The position numbers and the translations under genes are program-made. Positions 7,840 to 16,520 of a DNA stretch of 64,000 nt are shown here, one piece after another. The DNA is from Streptomyces sp. NBC_01233 (lineage in GTDB: Bacteria; Actinomycetota; Actinomycetes; Streptomycetales; Streptomycetaceae). The DNA lies in NCBI RefSeq assembly GCF_035989305.1, contig NZ_CP108514.1:2914501-2978500 (forward strand). The letters run 5' to 3'. The notes under the pieces were generated by a model. It was not told the origin of the DNA and made no database searches. It saw only the letters and a program-made list of their open reading frames with translations. The number at the start of each line of letters is the position of its first letter. The stretch's first letter is position 1.

Positions 7840-9036
7840 TCACCTCCGCAGCAGGGTCACCACCGCCGCCCCGCCCAGCCCGATGTTGTGCGCCAGCCCG
7901 ACACGGGCACCGGGAACCTGCCGGGCCGCCGCCTCCCCCCGCAGCTGCCAGACCAGCTCCGCCGCCTGCGCCAGCCCCGTCGCGCCGAGCGGGTGGCCCT
8001 TGGAGATCAGCCCCCCGGAGGGGTTCACCACCCACCGCCCGCCGTACGTCGTCGCCCCGCTCTCCACCAGCTTGCCCGCGGCCCCGTCCCCGCACATGCC
8101 CAGCGCCTCGTACGTCAGCAGCTCGTTGATCGAGAAGCAGTCGTGCAGCTCCACCACGTCCACGTCCTCGATGCCGAGCCCCGAGTCCTCGTACACCCGC
8201 CGCGCCGCCGCGGCCGTCATCGGCTTGCCGACCACGTCGATGCACGAGCCCGACGCGAAGGACTCCTCCGTGTCCGTGGTCATCGCCTGGGCGACGATCT
8301 CCACCGCCTTGTCGTGCAGTCCGTGCGCCACCACGAACCGCTCCGACACCACCAGTGCCGCCGCGGCCCCGTCCGAGGTCGGCGAGCACTGCAGTTTCGT
8401 CAGCGGCGCGTGGATCTCCTTCGCCGCCAGGATGTCCTCCACCGAGTACACGTCCTGGAACTGCGCGTTCGGGTTGTTCGCCGAGTGCCGGTGGTTCTTG
8501 GCGCCCACCATCGCGAGCTGCGCGGCCGTGGTCCCGTACCGCTCCATGTGCTCGCGCGCCGCGTTCCCGAAGATCTGCGCGGTCGGCGGGGACATCTCGA
8601 AGCCGTGGCCGGCCGCCATGATCCCGTAGTGCCGGGCGACCGGGGAGGTCTTGAAGTCGCCCCCGTCCGCCCCGCCCCCCAGCGCTCCGCGCTTCATCTT
8701 CTCGAAGCCCAGCGCCAGCACGCAGTCGTTCAGTCCGCCCTCCACGAACTGCCGCGCCATCATCAGCGCGGTCGAGCCCGTGGCGCAGTTGTTGTTGACG
8801 TTGTAGACCGGGACGCCGCTCAGCCCCAGCTCGTACGCCGCCCGCTGGCCGGCCGTGGAGGCCTGGAAGCAGTAGCCCACGGGCACCTGTTCGACCAGCC
8901 CGTAGTCCACGCCCGCGTCGGCGAGCGCCGCGGAGCCGGCTTCCTGCGCCATGTCCCAGTACTGCCAGTCCCGCGACTCCGGCTTCTCGAACTTCGTCAT
9001 GCCGACGCCCACGATGTACGACTTGTGCGACTTCAT
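7840..9036 (-). CDS. SCP-x / lipid-transfer-type thiolase
   Basis: This 398-residue thiolase-fold protein carries a nucleophilic Cys in [11 protein letters not shown], a His in [12 protein letters not shown] and the C-terminal GHPLGATG motif. Because the Cys is present, it should act as a true thiolase, unlike the Ltp2-type aldolases that lack it. Enzymes of this type cleave branched or steroid side-chain 3-ketoacyl-CoAs. It starts 20 bp after the acyl-CoA dehydrogenase stop on the same strand, so the two form an operon behind the KstR-type site at 11234. Confidence 0.85.
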   Translation of the reverse strand: MKSHKSYIVGVGMTKFEKPESRDWQYWDMAQEAGSAALADAGVDYGLVEQVPVGYCFQASTAGQRAAYELGLSGVPVYNVNNNCATGSTALMMARQFVEGGLNDCVLALGFEKMKRGALGGGADGGDFKTSPVARHYGIMAAGHGFEMSPPTAQIFGNAAREHMERYGTTAAQLAMVGAKNHRHSANNPNAQFQDVYSVEDILAAKEIHAPLTKLQCSPTSDGAAAALVVSERFVVAHGLHDKAVEIVAQAMTTDTEESFASGSCIDVVGKPMTAAAARRVYEDSGLGIEDVDVVELHDCFSINELLTYEALGMCGDGAAGKLVESGATTYGGRWVVNPSGGLISKGHPLGATGLAQAAELVWQLRGEAAARQVPGARVGLAHNIGLGGAAVVTLLRR

Positions 9037-9056
9037 GCCCGATGACTCCTAGTCCC

Positions 9057-11222
9057 TTAGTCCCTGGGGAGGCCGAGAATCCGCTCGGCGACGACGTTGA
9101 GCTGGACCTGCGTGGTGCCCCCGGCGATGGTCAGGCAGCGGGACATGAGCATGCCGTGCACCGCCCGTGCCCCGGCCCCCTCCCGTACGGCGCCCGCCGG
9201 TCCCAGCAGTTCGAGCGTGAGCTCGGCGGTCCGCTGCAGGTGCGGGGTCTGGACGAGCTTGCGTACGGAGGCGCCCGCGCCCGGCTCCAGCCCCGACACC
9301 TGCTGGAGGGTGGTGCGCAGCCCGATGCAGGCCAGGGCGTGCGCCTCGGCGGCGAGGGCGCCGATCCGCGCCCTGTACGTGCCATCGAGGTCGGCGGCGC
9401 GCGCGAGGAGCGCCTCCAGGCTGGGGGTACCTCCCGGGCCGCCAGGCCCAGGGGGAGTGTCGAAGGTCATCTGGTCGGCCATGTGGACCCGTTCGTTGCC
9501 GAGGGTGTTGCGGGCGACCTTCCAGCCGCCGTCGGCCGCCCCGACCAGGGCGTCCGCCGGGAGTTCCGCGTCGTCGAACCAGACCTCGTTGAAGAGGGCC
9601 TCGCCGGTGATCTCCTTGAGCGGCCGGATGTCGATGCCGGGGGTGTTCTTCATGTCGACGACGAAGTAGCCGAGCCCCTTGTGCTTGGGCGCGTCCGGGT
9701 CGGTGCGGGCCAGCAGGATCCCGTAGTCGGCGCTGTGCGCGGAACTCGTCCACACCTTCTGCCCGTTGACCTTCCAGGTGCCGTCCCCGGTCCGCTCGGC
9801 CCTGGTGCTCAGCGAGGCGAGGTCGGAGCCCGCGCCCGGCTCCGAGAAGAGCTGGCACCAGGTGAGGTCCCCGCGCAGGGTCGGCAGGACGTAGGCCTCC
9901 CGCTGCTCCTGCGTGCCGTAGGCGAGGAGGGAGGGCACGACCCAGGTGGCGATCCCGAGGTCGGCTAGCTTGACCCCGGCCGCGGCCAGTTCCTGCTGGA
10001 CGACGAGCTGCTCGACGGGGCCGGCGCCGAGACCGTAGGGCGGCGGGAGGTAAGGGGCCGCGTAGCCGGTGGGGGCCAGGATCCGCCGGGCTGCGGCCGG
10101 GTCGAGCCCGCGCGCGTCCGCGAGGGCGGTACGGGCCTTCGCGCGGTGGGTCTCGGCCTCCGCGGGGAGTTCCAGGCGCAGTTCGCGCCGCGCTCCGCCC
10201 GCGGCGAGGCGTACGGCCCGCAGGCGGTGTCCGTCGCCGGGCCCCAGCAGCTGGCGGGCGACGAGCGCCCGCCGGAGGTGGAGGTGGGCGTCGTGCTCCC
10301 AGGTGAAGCCGATGCCGCCGAGGATCTGAATGCAGTCCTTGGCACAGGTGTAGGCGGCGTCCAGGGCGCTCCCGGCGGCGAGGGCGGCGACGAGCGAGCG
10401 CACGTCGGCGGGTTCGTCCACGGCCTGTGCGGCGTCCCAGGCCAGCGCCCGGGCCTGTTCCAGCCGGACCAGCATGTCGGCGCACAGGTGTTTGACGCCC
10501 TGGAACCGCCCGATGGGCCGGCCGAACTGCTCGCGCACCTTGGCGTACTCGGCGGCGGTGTGCAGGGCCCAGGCGGCGGTGCCGCAGGCGTCGGCGGCGA
10601 AGAGGGTGCAGGCCAGGTCGCGGACGAGGGACGCGTCCAGTTCCAGCAGCCGGTCCGGGGTGGTGGCGACCCCGCGCGCCCGGACCTCCGCGGTGGGGCG
10701 GGTCGGGTCGGCGCTCTCGTGCGTACGGATGTCCAGCGCGGCGGCGTCGACGGCGAACCAGCGGGTGCCGTGGGCGGCTTCGGCGGCGAGCAGGACGAGG
10801 TCGGCCTCGCCGGCGCCGAGCACGGGCGGCGCGAGACCGTCGAGCAGGTACCCGCCGCCTTCGACGGCCACGGCGGTCAGGGTTCCGGGCCCCAGCGCGA
10901 CCGCGCCGACCCGCCCGGCGAGCGGCTCGGCGCCGGCCCGCTGCAGCAGTACGGAGGCCAGCGCGCTCGGCAGGTAGGCCCCGGGCAGCGCGGCCCGGGC
11001 GGCCTCCTCGACGACGACGGCCAGGTCGAGCAGGGTCCCGCCGTCCAGGTGCGGTTCCAGCAGCCCCTGCGCGGTCATCGCGTCCCAGTAGGCGGGGCGC
11101 ACCCCGGTCTGCGGCGGGGTGTCGAGCAGCTTGCGCACCTCTTCGGGAGGCACCGCCCGCGCGACCCAGCCCCGCACCGCCCCGGCCAACTCGCGCTGCT
11201 CTTGCGTGATTCCGATGCCCAT
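9057..11222 (-). CDS. Fused two-domain acyl-CoA dehydrogenase (FadE34-like)
   Basis: The 721 residues contain two acyl-CoA dehydrogenase modules. The N-terminal half (to about 340) has QFGRPIGRFQGVKHLCADM and a GGIGFTWEHDAHLHLRRA segment. The C-terminal half (from about 380) has the full FAD/substrate loop FSEPGAGSDLASL, WKVNGQKVWTSSAH and NERVHMADQ. Mycobacterial FadE34, which acts on a steroid side-chain acyl-CoA, has the same fused layout. ATG 11222 (MGIGITQEQRELAG) is preferred over an upstream continuation that would run through the operator. A KstR-type site sits only 11 bp before it. Residues PPGPGGPGGTPS near position 585 derive from a palindromic repeat inserted in frame. Confidence 0.85.
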   Translation of the reverse strand: MGIGITQEQRELAGAVRGWVARAVPPEEVRKLLDTPPQTGVRPAYWDAMTAQGLLEPHLDGGTLLDLAVVVEEAARAALPGAYLPSALASVLLQRAGAEPLAGRVGAVALGPGTLTAVAVEGGGYLLDGLAPPVLGAGEADLVLLAAEAAHGTRWFAVDAAALDIRTHESADPTRPTAEVRARGVATTPDRLLELDASLVRDLACTLFAADACGTAAWALHTAAEYAKVREQFGRPIGRFQGVKHLCADMLVRLEQARALAWDAAQAVDEPADVRSLVAALAAGSALDAAYTCAKDCIQILGGIGFTWEHDAHLHLRRALVARQLLGPGDGHRLRAVRLAAGGARRELRLELPAEAETHRAKARTALADARGLDPAAARRILAPTGYAAPYLPPPYGLGAGPVEQLVVQQELAAAGVKLADLGIATWVVPSLLAYGTQEQREAYVLPTLRGDLTWCQLFSEPGAGSDLASLSTRAERTGDGTWKVNGQKVWTSSAHSADYGILLARTDPDAPKHKGLGYFVVDMKNTPGIDIRPLKEITGEALFNEVWFDDAELPADALVGAADGGWKVARNTLGNERVHMADQMTFDTPPGPGGPGGTPSLEALLARAADLDGTYRARIGALAAEAHALACIGLRTTLQQVSGLEPGAGASVRKLVQTPHLQRTAELTLELLGPAGAVREGAGARAVHGMLMSRCLTIAGGTTQVQLNVVAERILGLPRD
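9421..9457. repeat. Short palindromic repeat inside the acyl-CoA dehydrogenase gene
   Basis: This 37-bp element, CTGGGGGTACCTCCC...CCCAGGGGGAG, belongs to the same family as those at 7110, 7775 and 23516. It keeps the reading frame and adds a Pro/Gly stretch to the protein. Confidence 0.6.
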
Positions 11223-11233
11223 GCGCGGCAGAC

Positions 11234-11247
11234 TAGAACACGTTCCA
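11234..11247. promoter_or_regulatory. KstR-type operator
   Basis: TAGAACACGTTCCA fits TnnAACnnGTTnnA exactly. It lies 11 bp upstream of the acyl-CoA dehydrogenase start, close enough that the transcript is probably leaderless or very short-leadered. Confidence 0.75.
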
Positions 11248-11249
11248 AT

Positions 11250-11264
11250 CTGACGGAAGGTCAG
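11250..11264. promoter_or_regulatory. Inverted repeat CTGAC-N5-GTCAG, site 2
   Basis: CTGACGGAAGGTCAG lies two bases from the KstR-type site in the same promoter and extends by one matching base on each side (T/A). Confidence 0.5.
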
Positions 11265-11322
11265 ATACCACTGTTCTTCCCGGCCACCCCGGCACGCGCC
11301 GCACGCCCTGCGGCGACGCGGC

Positions 11323-12882
11323 TCAGCGTGGCACGGCGGCCAGCGCCGCCCGGGCGATCTCCTTCGCCTCGGTCTCACAGGTCTCGGCGGGGTGCTGCGG
11401 ACCGCCGAGCGTCACCCGCACCAGGAGGTTGCCGTCGGTCACGCCCAGCGCACAGGTCTCCCCGGTCCCCGGAGTCGACCAGTTCGCGCCGTCCCCCGCC
11501 CCGACACCGGTCTCCGGCCGCCCGCTGCCCAGGTTGAACCGCGTCCGCGAGGTACCGCTGCCCGGGAGGCGGCCGCTGCGTTCCAGGGACCAGCTGACGG
11601 ACGTGTGCGGCTTCGGCTCCTCCTCGCCGCCGACCGCGTCGAAGGCCGCCACCCAGTTGCAGCCCACGGACGACTTCACGGGTGACTCGTTCTCGCCGGA
11701 CTGGCGCGTTTCCAGCGGCGGCAGCGGCAGCTTCCCGGCCACCTCCGCGCACCGCGGCACGCTCAGATACCGGTCCGCCGGGGCCACCGGCGGCTCCTCC
11801 CCGAGCAACGCGTACGCCGCCCCGGCGCAGGCCGCCACGAGGACGACCGCGGGCGGCAGCAGGTACCGCGGGCGCAGCCGCGGGCGCCGGCCGCGCGGCG
11901 CGTGGGAGCGCGCCGGGCCGACGGCCTGCGGGGCGGTGGCGGTCGGCGCCTCCGGGTCCACGTCCGGGTCTCCGGGCGCGCGGGCCGGGCCGTCGGGATC
12001 CCGGAGCAGCCCGTCGATCTCCTCCTGCTGGGCGACGGCCATCCGCTCGACCGCGGGCGGCCACAGCGTGCCGTCGGCCGCGCCGGTCAGGCCCAGGATC
12101 TCCGCCGGGGACGGCCGGGCCGCCGGATCCTTGGCCAGGCACCGGGTGACGAGCTCGCGCAGCCCCGGCGGGAGGCCGAGGAGGTCGGGTTCGGCGTGCA
12201 CGACGTTGTACAGGGTCAGTGCCACCGACGCCGCCACGAAGGGACTGCGCCCCGTCGCGGCCAGCACCAGGACGGACCCGAGGGAGAACACGTCGCTCGC
12301 CGGGGTCAGTTCACCGCCCTCGGCCTGCTCGGGCGACATGAACGCGGGCGAGCCGATCACCGTCCCGGCCTGGGTCAGCTCGGTGACCTCGCCTGGCCGG
12401 GCCACCCGCGCGATCCCGAAGTCGATCACCCGTACCCCGTCCCGGGCGAGCAGCACGTTGTCGGGCTTGAGGTCCCGGTGCACCAGCCCCGCCCGGTGGA
12501 TCTCGACGAGGGCCGCCGCCAGCCCGGCGGCGAGCCTCCGTACGGTCTCCTCGGGCAGCGCCCCGGCGCGCTCCACCGCGGCCCCCAGCGAGGGCCCGGT
12601 CACGAACACCGAGGCCAGCCACGGTGAGTCCGCGTCCGCGTCGGCATCCAGGACGGCGGCCGTGAAGGCGCCGGACACCTTCCGCGAGGCGGCGACCTCG
12701 CGCCGGAACCTGATGCGGAAGCCGTCGTCGTCGGCGAGCCGGGCGTGCACCTGCTTGACGGCGACGAGCCGCCCGTCCGGTGCGGCGCCGAGCAGCACGC
12801 GGCCCATGCCGCCCCGGCCGAGCTCGGCGAGCAGCCGGTACGGTCCCGCCGTGGCCGGATCCGAGGTCTTGAGCGGTCTCAT
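11323..12882 (-). CDS. Ser/Thr protein kinase, membrane-anchored (paralog A)
   Basis: This 519-residue protein has a Hanks kinase domain in the first 270 residues: glycine loop LGRGGMGRVLLG, invariant Lys in VAVKQV, catalytic loop HRDLKPDNVLL, DFG in VIDFGIA and APE-type SPEQ. A Pro/Ala linker and one membrane helix (LLPPAVVLVAACAGAAYALL, about 345) lead to an outer domain of about 150 residues with paired Cys (VPRCAEV, CNWVAAF, CALGVTD, CETEAKE). Its ATG overlaps the stop of the next kinase (ATGA), and the two are transcribed together. Confidence 0.9.
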   Translation of the reverse strand: MRPLKTSDPATAGPYRLLAELGRGGMGRVLLGAAPDGRLVAVKQVHARLADDDGFRIRFRREVAASRKVSGAFTAAVLDADADADSPWLASVFVTGPSLGAAVERAGALPEETVRRLAAGLAAALVEIHRAGLVHRDLKPDNVLLARDGVRVIDFGIARVARPGEVTELTQAGTVIGSPAFMSPEQAEGGELTPASDVFSLGSVLVLAATGRSPFVAASVALTLYNVVHAEPDLLGLPPGLRELVTRCLAKDPAARPSPAEILGLTGAADGTLWPPAVERMAVAQQEEIDGLLRDPDGPARAPGDPDVDPEAPTATAPQAVGPARSHAPRGRRPRLRPRYLLPPAVVLVAACAGAAYALLGEEPPVAPADRYLSVPRCAEVAGKLPLPPLETRQSGENESPVKSSVGCNWVAAFDAVGGEEEPKPHTSVSWSLERSGRLPGSGTSRTRFNLGSGRPETGVGAGDGANWSTPGTGETCALGVTDGNLLVRVTLGGPQHPAETCETEAKEIARAALAAVPR

Positions 12883-14417
12883 CGGCTCCCCACCGACTCC
12901 ACGACCGAGGCGGCGAGCTCCCGCGCGACAGCCTCACAGGTGCCGGACGGGTAGCGGGGGCCCGTCACCGAGACCTTGGCCACGAGATTGACCTCCCGTA
13001 CGTACAGACGGCAGTTCGGATACCCCTCGCCCTGGGGCCTCTGCCACAGCCCCTCGTCGGCGAACCCGAGGTCGATGTCACGCCGGGTCCGGCCGGGTTC
13101 GTGGGAGCGCTCGTAGTACCTCTTCGCCTGCTCGGCCCCGGTGCCCTCGCCCTGGCCGGTCGTGAAGAAGTGCCACTCCGCTTCGATCGCGTCACCGGTC
13201 CGGTCGGTCCAGGTGCAGCGGGCATAGGCCGAGCCGTACTTCTCGACCGGTCCGAACCCGGCCGGCTGGGCGAAACCGGACGGCACGCGCAGCTCGTCCC
13301 AGACCTGTTGGCAGGACGGGGGCTTCGCCGGGTACTTGTCCTGCTTCTGATCCAGCCCTGTCGACCGGACATCCGCGATGAACTCGCGGTAGGTGTCCCC
13401 GAGGAACGGCCGCCACACGGTCAGCGCCAGCACGGCCACGACGCCCGCCACGGCAACCCGCACGATCCGCTGCCGGGGCCACGGGCGACGCCACCGGGGG
13501 GACGTCCGGGGAGCCGTCTGGGGAGCCGTGGTCCCGCTGACCAGCCCGCCCGTCACCGCGAGCGGCTCGTGGACCAGCGTGTTCACCGCCTCCGGCCACG
13601 GCCGCGCCGAGGGCGCCAGCTCGCCGACCGCGCTCAGCAGCTCGCCGGGGGTCGGCCGGTCGGCCGGATCCTTGGCCAGGCAGTGCGCGATGATCCCGCG
13701 CAGCCCGGCCGGTACGTCACCCAGCTCCGGTTCGGAGTGCACGACCTCGTGCAGGATCCGCGGCACCGAGCTCCCGGCGAACGGCGGCTTCCCCGTACAG
13801 GCCATGACGAGGGTCGCGCCGAGCGAGAACACGTCGGTGGCCGGAGTGAGTTCCTGCCCCAGGGCCTGCTCGGGCGACATGTACGCGGGCGAGCCGATGA
13901 GCGCGCCCGCGTGCGTGATCCGGGTCTGGTCCCCCACCGCGCGCACGATGCCGAAGTCGATGACCCGTACGCCGTCCTCCGCTAGCAGCACGTTGGACGG
14001 CTTGAGGTCCCGGTGGATCAGCCCCGCCCGGTGTACGTCGGCGAGGGCGTGCGCGAGCCCGGCGGCCAGCCGGCGCACCGCCTCCTCGGGCAATGGCCCG
14101 GCGGCGTCCACGGCCTGGCTCAGCGAGGGCCCCGGCACGAACTGCGAGGCGAGCCACGGCGTCTCGGCGTCGGGATCGGCGTCGACCACCGCCGCGGTGT
14201 AGCCGCCTGCCACCCGCCGCGAGGCATCCACCTCGCGGCGGAACCGCTCCCGGAACCCCTCGTCCTCGGCCAGCTCGGCGTGCACCTGCTTGACCGCGAC
14301 GTACCGCCCGTCCGGCCCGACCCCCAGCACCACCCGGCCCATCCCGCCCTGGCCGAGCACGGCGACCGTCCGGAACGGCCCCACGAACTCCGACGCGGAC
14401 AGCTCTGATCTCCCCAT
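12879..14417 (-). CDS. Ser/Thr protein kinase, membrane-anchored (paralog B)
   Basis: This 512-residue paralog of the flanking kinases has glycine loop LGQGGMGRVVLG, VAVKQV, HRDLKPSNVLL, VIDFGIV and SPEQ. A single membrane span (IVRVAVAGVVAVLALTVW, about 305) precedes an outer domain with Cys pairs (CQQVWDEL, CTWTDRT, CRLYVRE, CEAVAREL). The outer domain resembles DUF3558-like lipoprotein folds in pattern only. The ligand is unknown. It lies upstream of paralog A with a four-base overlap. Confidence 0.9.
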   Translation of the reverse strand: MGRSELSASEFVGPFRTVAVLGQGGMGRVVLGVGPDGRYVAVKQVHAELAEDEGFRERFRREVDASRRVAGGYTAAVVDADPDAETPWLASQFVPGPSLSQAVDAAGPLPEEAVRRLAAGLAHALADVHRAGLIHRDLKPSNVLLAEDGVRVIDFGIVRAVGDQTRITHAGALIGSPAYMSPEQALGQELTPATDVFSLGATLVMACTGKPPFAGSSVPRILHEVVHSEPELGDVPAGLRGIIAHCLAKDPADRPTPGELLSAVGELAPSARPWPEAVNTLVHEPLAVTGGLVSGTTAPQTAPRTSPRWRRPWPRQRIVRVAVAGVVAVLALTVWRPFLGDTYREFIADVRSTGLDQKQDKYPAKPPSCQQVWDELRVPSGFAQPAGFGPVEKYGSAYARCTWTDRTGDAIEAEWHFFTTGQGEGTGAEQAKRYYERSHEPGRTRRDIDLGFADEGLWQRPQGEGYPNCRLYVREVNLVAKVSVTGPRYPSGTCEAVARELAASVVESVGSR

Positions 14418-14484
14418 GCCTGTACTGCCCCTCCCCGATAGCGGCGTGGATCCTACAAACCGTCACCATGCGGACGAGGAGCCG

Positions 14485-14572
14485 TCATGCGCGTTCCGCC
14501 ACCTCCCGGACGGTCAGGTTCTCGTCACGGACGACGAGCGTGCAGGCCCGCTGGTTCCCGGGATCCGAACGT
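14485..14572 (-). pseudogene. Remnant of a kinase sensor-domain C-terminus
   Basis: Read on the minus strand directly after the stop of kinase C, the bases encode NQRACTLVVRDENLTVREVA followed by a stop at 14485-14487. This aligns with the Cys-containing C-terminal block of the three neighbouring kinases (WTCVLAVREGNLSVWV, ETCALGVTDGNLLVRV). It looks like a leftover from recombination between tandem paralogs, i.e. a lost fourth copy. Confidence 0.45.
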
Positions 14573-16210
14573 TCAGCGGCGCGGGGAGGCCTTCAGGGCG
14601 CCGCGGGCGACCTCCTTCGCCTTCGTCTCGCAGGCGCCCTTGGTGTACGACTTCGCCCGGAGGCCCACCCAGACGGAGAGGTTGCCCTCACGTACGGCGA
14701 GGACGCAGGTCCAGTCGGCCCCGCCGGACCCCCAGTAGGCCTCGGTGCCGAACCCGAGGCGGGGCGCCTCGCGCTGACCGGCCGCCTCCGACTGGAAACG
14801 CGCCTTCTGCGTCACCGCGTTGGTGTCCGCATTGCCGCCGAGGCTCAGGTCCCACCGGACCAGCGCGGTCGGCGACGCGGCGGTACCGCCGCTCGCGCTG
14901 CAGCTCGACTTCACGCCCGCGGCCGTCTCGGACCTGGTGTCCGTGGTCGACAGCAGCAACTGCGGCTGCAACTCCCTGCGCGCCACCTGGCAGCTGGGGA
15001 CGGCCGTGTAGGCGACGGGAGCCGTGACCCGGTCCCGTACGTACAGCGCCACCCCGGTACCGGCCACCAGGAGCACACCGGCCGCCGCCAGGGCCGCGAT
15101 CCGGCGAGGACCGCGCCACGGGCTCCGGGGCGACGGCTCCGGGCGGGAAGGGACAGGCACCGGCGCGTCCCGAGTCGGCGTCGGCGCGACCGGTCCACCC
15201 TCCGGTACGGGTACGGGTACGGGAACGGGTACGGGTACGGATGCGGGTACGGCGACCGGCTCGGGCAGGTACACGGGCTCCGGGCCGGTCGGCTCCACCT
15301 CGCCGTCCGGGCCGCCGCCGAGCAGCCGGTCGATGTCCGCCCGCTGCTCGGCGAGCATCCGGTACACGGCCGGCGGCCACTGCCGCCCCGCCGGAGCGAC
15401 CGGGCCGAGGAGTCCGAGCAACTGCGCCGGGGTCGGCCGTTCGGCCGGGTCCTTGGCCAGGCACCGCTCCACGATCCCGCGCAGCCCCGCGGGTACGGCT
15501 CCGAGGTCGGGCGTGGAGTGCACGACGTCGTAGAGCGTCTGCAGGGTCGAGGTCCCGGCGAAGGGACTGCTGCCGGTGACCGCCATGACCAGCACCGAAC
15601 CGAGCGAGAACACATCGCTCGCCGGGGTCAGCGGCTTGCTCTCGGCCTGCTCGGGCGACATGAAGGAGGGCGAACCGATCACCCAGCCGGTGCGCGTCAG
15701 CCCGGCGTCGCCTTCGGACTCGCCCTCGGTCGCCCGCGCGATGCCGAGGTCGATGACCCGTACCCCGTCCTCGGCGAGGAGTACGTTGTCGGGCTTCAGG
15801 TCGCGGTGGATCAGCCCCGCCCGATGGATCTCCGCCAGGGCCGACGCCAGCCCCGCCGCGAGCCGGTGGACGACGGCCCCGTCCAGCACCCCGTCCGCCC
15901 TGACCACGGCCGCCAGGGAGGGTCCGCCCACGAACACCGAGGCCAGCCAGGGTGTCGGCGCGTCCGGATCGGCGTCGATCACGGCGGCCGTGTAGGCCCC
16001 GGACACCTTGCGCGAGGCGGCGACCTCACGCCGGAACCGGGCCCGGAAACCCTCGTCGTCCGCGAAGTGCGCGAGCACCTGCTTGACGGCGACGAGCCGC
16101 CCGTCCGGCCCGGCACCCAACAGCACCCGGCCCATCCCACCCTGCCCGAGCACGCCGACGACCTCGAACGGCCCCACGTGCGCCGGACCGCCCGGCCCTA
16201 CGTGCTCCAT
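14573..16210 (-). CDS. Ser/Thr protein kinase, membrane-anchored (paralog C)
   Basis: This 545-residue kinase has glycine loop LGQGGMGRVLLG, VAVKQVLAHF and HRDLKPDNVLL, but DLG (VIDLGIARATE) where the others have DFG. A long linker contains a Val-Pro repeat (PVPVPVPVPVPEGG) coded by a hexanucleotide repeat. The membrane helix (IAALAAAGVLLVAGTGVALY) is near residue 365, followed by a Cys-containing outer domain (PSCQVARR, SSCSASG, WTCVLAV, ACETKAKE). It is transcribed in the same direction as A and B but separated by 155 bp containing a paralog remnant. Confidence 0.9.
   Translation of the reverse strand: MEHVGPGGPAHVGPFEVVGVLGQGGMGRVLLGAGPDGRLVAVKQVLAHFADDEGFRARFRREVAASRKVSGAYTAAVIDADPDAPTPWLASVFVGGPSLAAVVRADGVLDGAVVHRLAAGLASALAEIHRAGLIHRDLKPDNVLLAEDGVRVIDLGIARATEGESEGDAGLTRTGWVIGSPSFMSPEQAESKPLTPASDVFSLGSVLVMAVTGSSPFAGTSTLQTLYDVVHSTPDLGAVPAGLRGIVERCLAKDPAERPTPAQLLGLLGPVAPAGRQWPPAVYRMLAEQRADIDRLLGGGPDGEVEPTGPEPVYLPEPVAVPASVPVPVPVPVPVPEGGPVAPTPTRDAPVPVPSRPEPSPRSPWRGPRRIAALAAAGVLLVAGTGVALYVRDRVTAPVAYTAVPSCQVARRELQPQLLLSTTDTRSETAAGVKSSCSASGGTAASPTALVRWDLSLGGNADTNAVTQKARFQSEAAGQREAPRLGFGTEAYWGSGGADWTCVLAVREGNLSVWVGLRAKSYTKGACETKAKEVARGALKASPRR
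15204..15252. repeat. Hexanucleotide repeat GGTACG in kinase C
   Basis: About eight imperfect tandem copies of GGTACG encode the Val-Pro linker of kinase C. In-frame length variation would alter the distance between kinase domain and membrane. Confidence 0.7.
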
Positions 16211-16253
16211 AGCCTCTGCTCCCCCGAATCCCCTGCCCCCAGTCGGGAGCGGA

Positions 16254-16520
16254 TCATACAGAGACGGCCCTCACGAAGGTGGCGAAAGCCGCGGGATGGA
16301 CGGTGAAGACGGGCCCGTCGGGGTTCTTGGAATCCCGGACGGCGACAAGACAGGGCTGAGCGGCGACCTCGACGCACTGCCCGCCGGTGTCGCCGCTGTA
16401 CGAGGCCTTGCGCCAGGCGGCGGTGCCGAGGGGGGCACACTCGACGCATTCTCCGCCGGTGTCGGAGCTGTACGAGGACTTACGCCACTTTGCGCCCGTC
16501 AGGTGCTGGTTGGTGTCCAT
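16254..16520 (-). CDS. DUF397 protein (duplicated domain)
   Basis: The 88 residues hold two DUF397 motifs: WRKSSYSSDTGGECVECAPL (about 12-31) and WRKASYSGDTGGQCVEVA (about 36-53), ending VRDSKNPDGPVF...FATFVRAV. DUF397 proteins of Streptomyces are typically encoded next to XRE/DUF5753 regulators and act with them in development or stress (WhiJ-type pairs). Its start lies inside the end of the XRE gene (41-base overlap), so the pair is co-expressed. Confidence 0.85.
   Translation of the reverse strand: MDTNQHLTGAKWRKSSYSSDTGGECVECAPLGTAAWRKASYSGDTGGQCVEVAAQPCLVAVRDSKNPDGPVFTVHPAAFATFVRAVSV

Noticed and set aside
7840..9036. Ltp2-type steroid aldolase
   Set aside because: The nucleophilic Cys in NNNCATGS is present, which points to a thiolase.
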